Assembly: GCA_947040495.1 (NCBI GenBank)
Contig: CAMRBQ010000014.1
Coordinates: 1 to 42,582, forward strand
DNA length: 42,582 nt
Origin: an uncultured Spirochaetia bacterium
Lineage (GTDB): Bacteria; Spirochaetota; Brachyspiria; Brachyspirales; Brachyspiraceae
Direction: 5' to 3'
Shown here: positions 41,850 to 42,582 of the stretch, piece by piece
Numbering within the stretch: position 1 is the first letter of the stretch
How the letters are laid out: the number at the start of each line of letters is the position of its first letter
Translations under genes and position numbers: made by a program
The notes under the pieces: generated by a model
What the model saw: the letters and a program-made list of their open reading frames with translations, nothing else
Databases searched by the model: none
Told to the model about the DNA's origin: nothing

Positions 41850-42582
41850 ATGACAATACTAATAAGAAAAGAAGACCTTATAAAATTATTAAAAGATTTT
41901 AATGCGATAACAAAACTAAGAATAGGTATATTTGATACAAATTTCAAAGAATTATACGCCTACCCAAAAAAACCACTTTCTATATGTAAAGCAATAAAAA
42001 GCACAAAAGAAGGTCTTAGAAAATGCAATGAATGTGATAAAAAAGCGAATATGATGTCCCGAAAAAAAAATGATATATACATACATAAATGCCATGCAGG
42101 ATTTACTGAAGCTAGTTTTACAATAATTGATAACAAAGAAATATTTGGATATATAATGATAGGACAATTTCTATCTAATGAGCCTATAGATAAATTATGG
42201 GACTATACAGTAAAATCTACAAAGCCATATTTAGGTAATATAAAAAAATTTAAAAAAGAGTACTATAAATTACACCGACTTAGTAGAAGTAAAATTATAT
42301 CTTCGGCAAGTATAATGAAAGCATGCGTGGGGTATATTCTTTTTTATGATATTATAAAAATACAAAAAAACAACTTACTAGCATCTATAGAAAAATATAT
42401 AGATGAAAATATAACAGAAAAACTTGATGCTAATAGCCTATCTGAAAAATTTAATATCCCTAGAAATAATATTTTCTACCTCATAAAAAATGAAACTGGA
42501 AAAACATTGGGAGAATATATTAGAGATAAAAAACTATCATATGCTAAGAACCTATTGAAATATAGAGAATATAAAATAACAG
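41850..42582 (+). CDS. PocR-domain AraC-family regulator (3' truncated by window end)
   Basis: An ATG behind AGGATAA opens a frame that runs without a stop to the window end (244 codons seen). Residues 10-165 look like a PocR sensory domain: Cys46, Cys59-x-x-Cys62 followed by Asp, then Cys81 in HKCHAGFTEASF, and FGYIMIGQF after it. Residues 175-244 start an AraC-type DNA-binding domain (TEKLDANSLSEKFNIPRNN, GKTLGEYIRDKKLSYAKNLL). PocR-type proteins sense small molecules and activate catabolic operons, as in propanediol/cobalamin control. Its divergent position suggests that it controls the CUT2 importer and the module 3 URO-D gene. The second AraC helix-turn-helix and the stop lie outside the window. 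Confidence 0.88.
   Translation, partial: MTILIRKEDLIKLLKDFNAITKLRIGIFDTNFKELYAYPKKPLSICKAIKSTKEGLRKCNECDKKANMMSRKKNDIYIHKCHAGFTEASFTIIDNKEIFGYIMIGQFLSNEPIDKLWDYTVKSTKPYLGNIKKFKKEYYKLHRLSRSKIISSASIMKACVGYILFYDIIKIQKNNLLASIEKYIDENITEKLDANSLSEKFNIPRNNIFYLIKNETGKTLGEYIRDKKLSYAKNLLKYREYKIT

Noticed and set aside
1..42582. CRISPR array, prophage, IS element or defence island
   Set aside because: No regularly spaced repeats, phage structural genes, transposase or recognisable nuclease/toxin pairs were seen on either strand.

Overview
This window is AT-rich DNA (roughly 30% GC by eye) that looks like a spirochaete chromosome fragment. The evidence is many lipoproteins with relaxed lipoboxes ending in Ser-Cys or Gly-Cys, small signal-peptide beta-barrels, a CsgG-like protein with a barrel tail, flgI, and a compact housekeeping gene set. 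A Brachyspira- or Brevinema-like relative is possible, but genus cannot be fixed from sequence alone. The first 49 bases are Illumina adapter plus an i5 index, so position 1 is a contig end and not biology. The code is standard: TGA is a working stop, and prfB carries the classic TGA frameshift.

Layout. 0.1-5.5 kb: a sugar ABC cluster with three paralogous binding lipoproteins and one permease; one paralog looks like a recombinant of the other two. 5.8-7.1 kb: homoserine dehydrogenase. 7.2-10.3 kb: a minus-strand operon mltG, a small Cys-containing protein, a YbaB-like gene, recR and an unknown gene. Palindromic MITE-like repeats lie on both sides of it. 10.7-20.0 kb: envelope genes (barrels, YihY/BrkB family, DMT transporter, CsgG-barrel, MATE exporter coupled to an HTH protein, a lipoprotein, and a barrel gene broken by an in-frame TGA). 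20.5-22.5 kb: mtnP, a membrane protein and a DivIC/FtsB-like protein.

22.6-30.0 kb and 37.1-42.6 kb hold the most interesting pattern. Three uroporphyrinogen-decarboxylase-superfamily proteins, none of them HemE-like, each sit beside a different class of solute importer: a CUT1-type ABC system (with YhcH), a lone TRAP DctP lipoprotein, and a CUT2-type ABC system. The last is divergent from a PocR-AraC regulator cut by the window end. All three proteins keep a His-x-Cys motif like the zinc site of MtaA/MtbA/CmuA methyltransferases. Only one has the usual distal Cys; the other two have His there. I infer a family of uptake-plus-methyl-transfer (or related C1) modules with unknown substrates. 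No corrinoid protein is visible in the window.

30.2-35.2 kb is the conserved translation/secretion operon ffh-rpsP-khpA-rimM-trmD-rplS with prfB at its end, read leftward from a good sigma70-type promoter. flgI and ruvC follow on the plus strand. No rRNA, tRNA, CRISPR array, IS element or prophage was seen.
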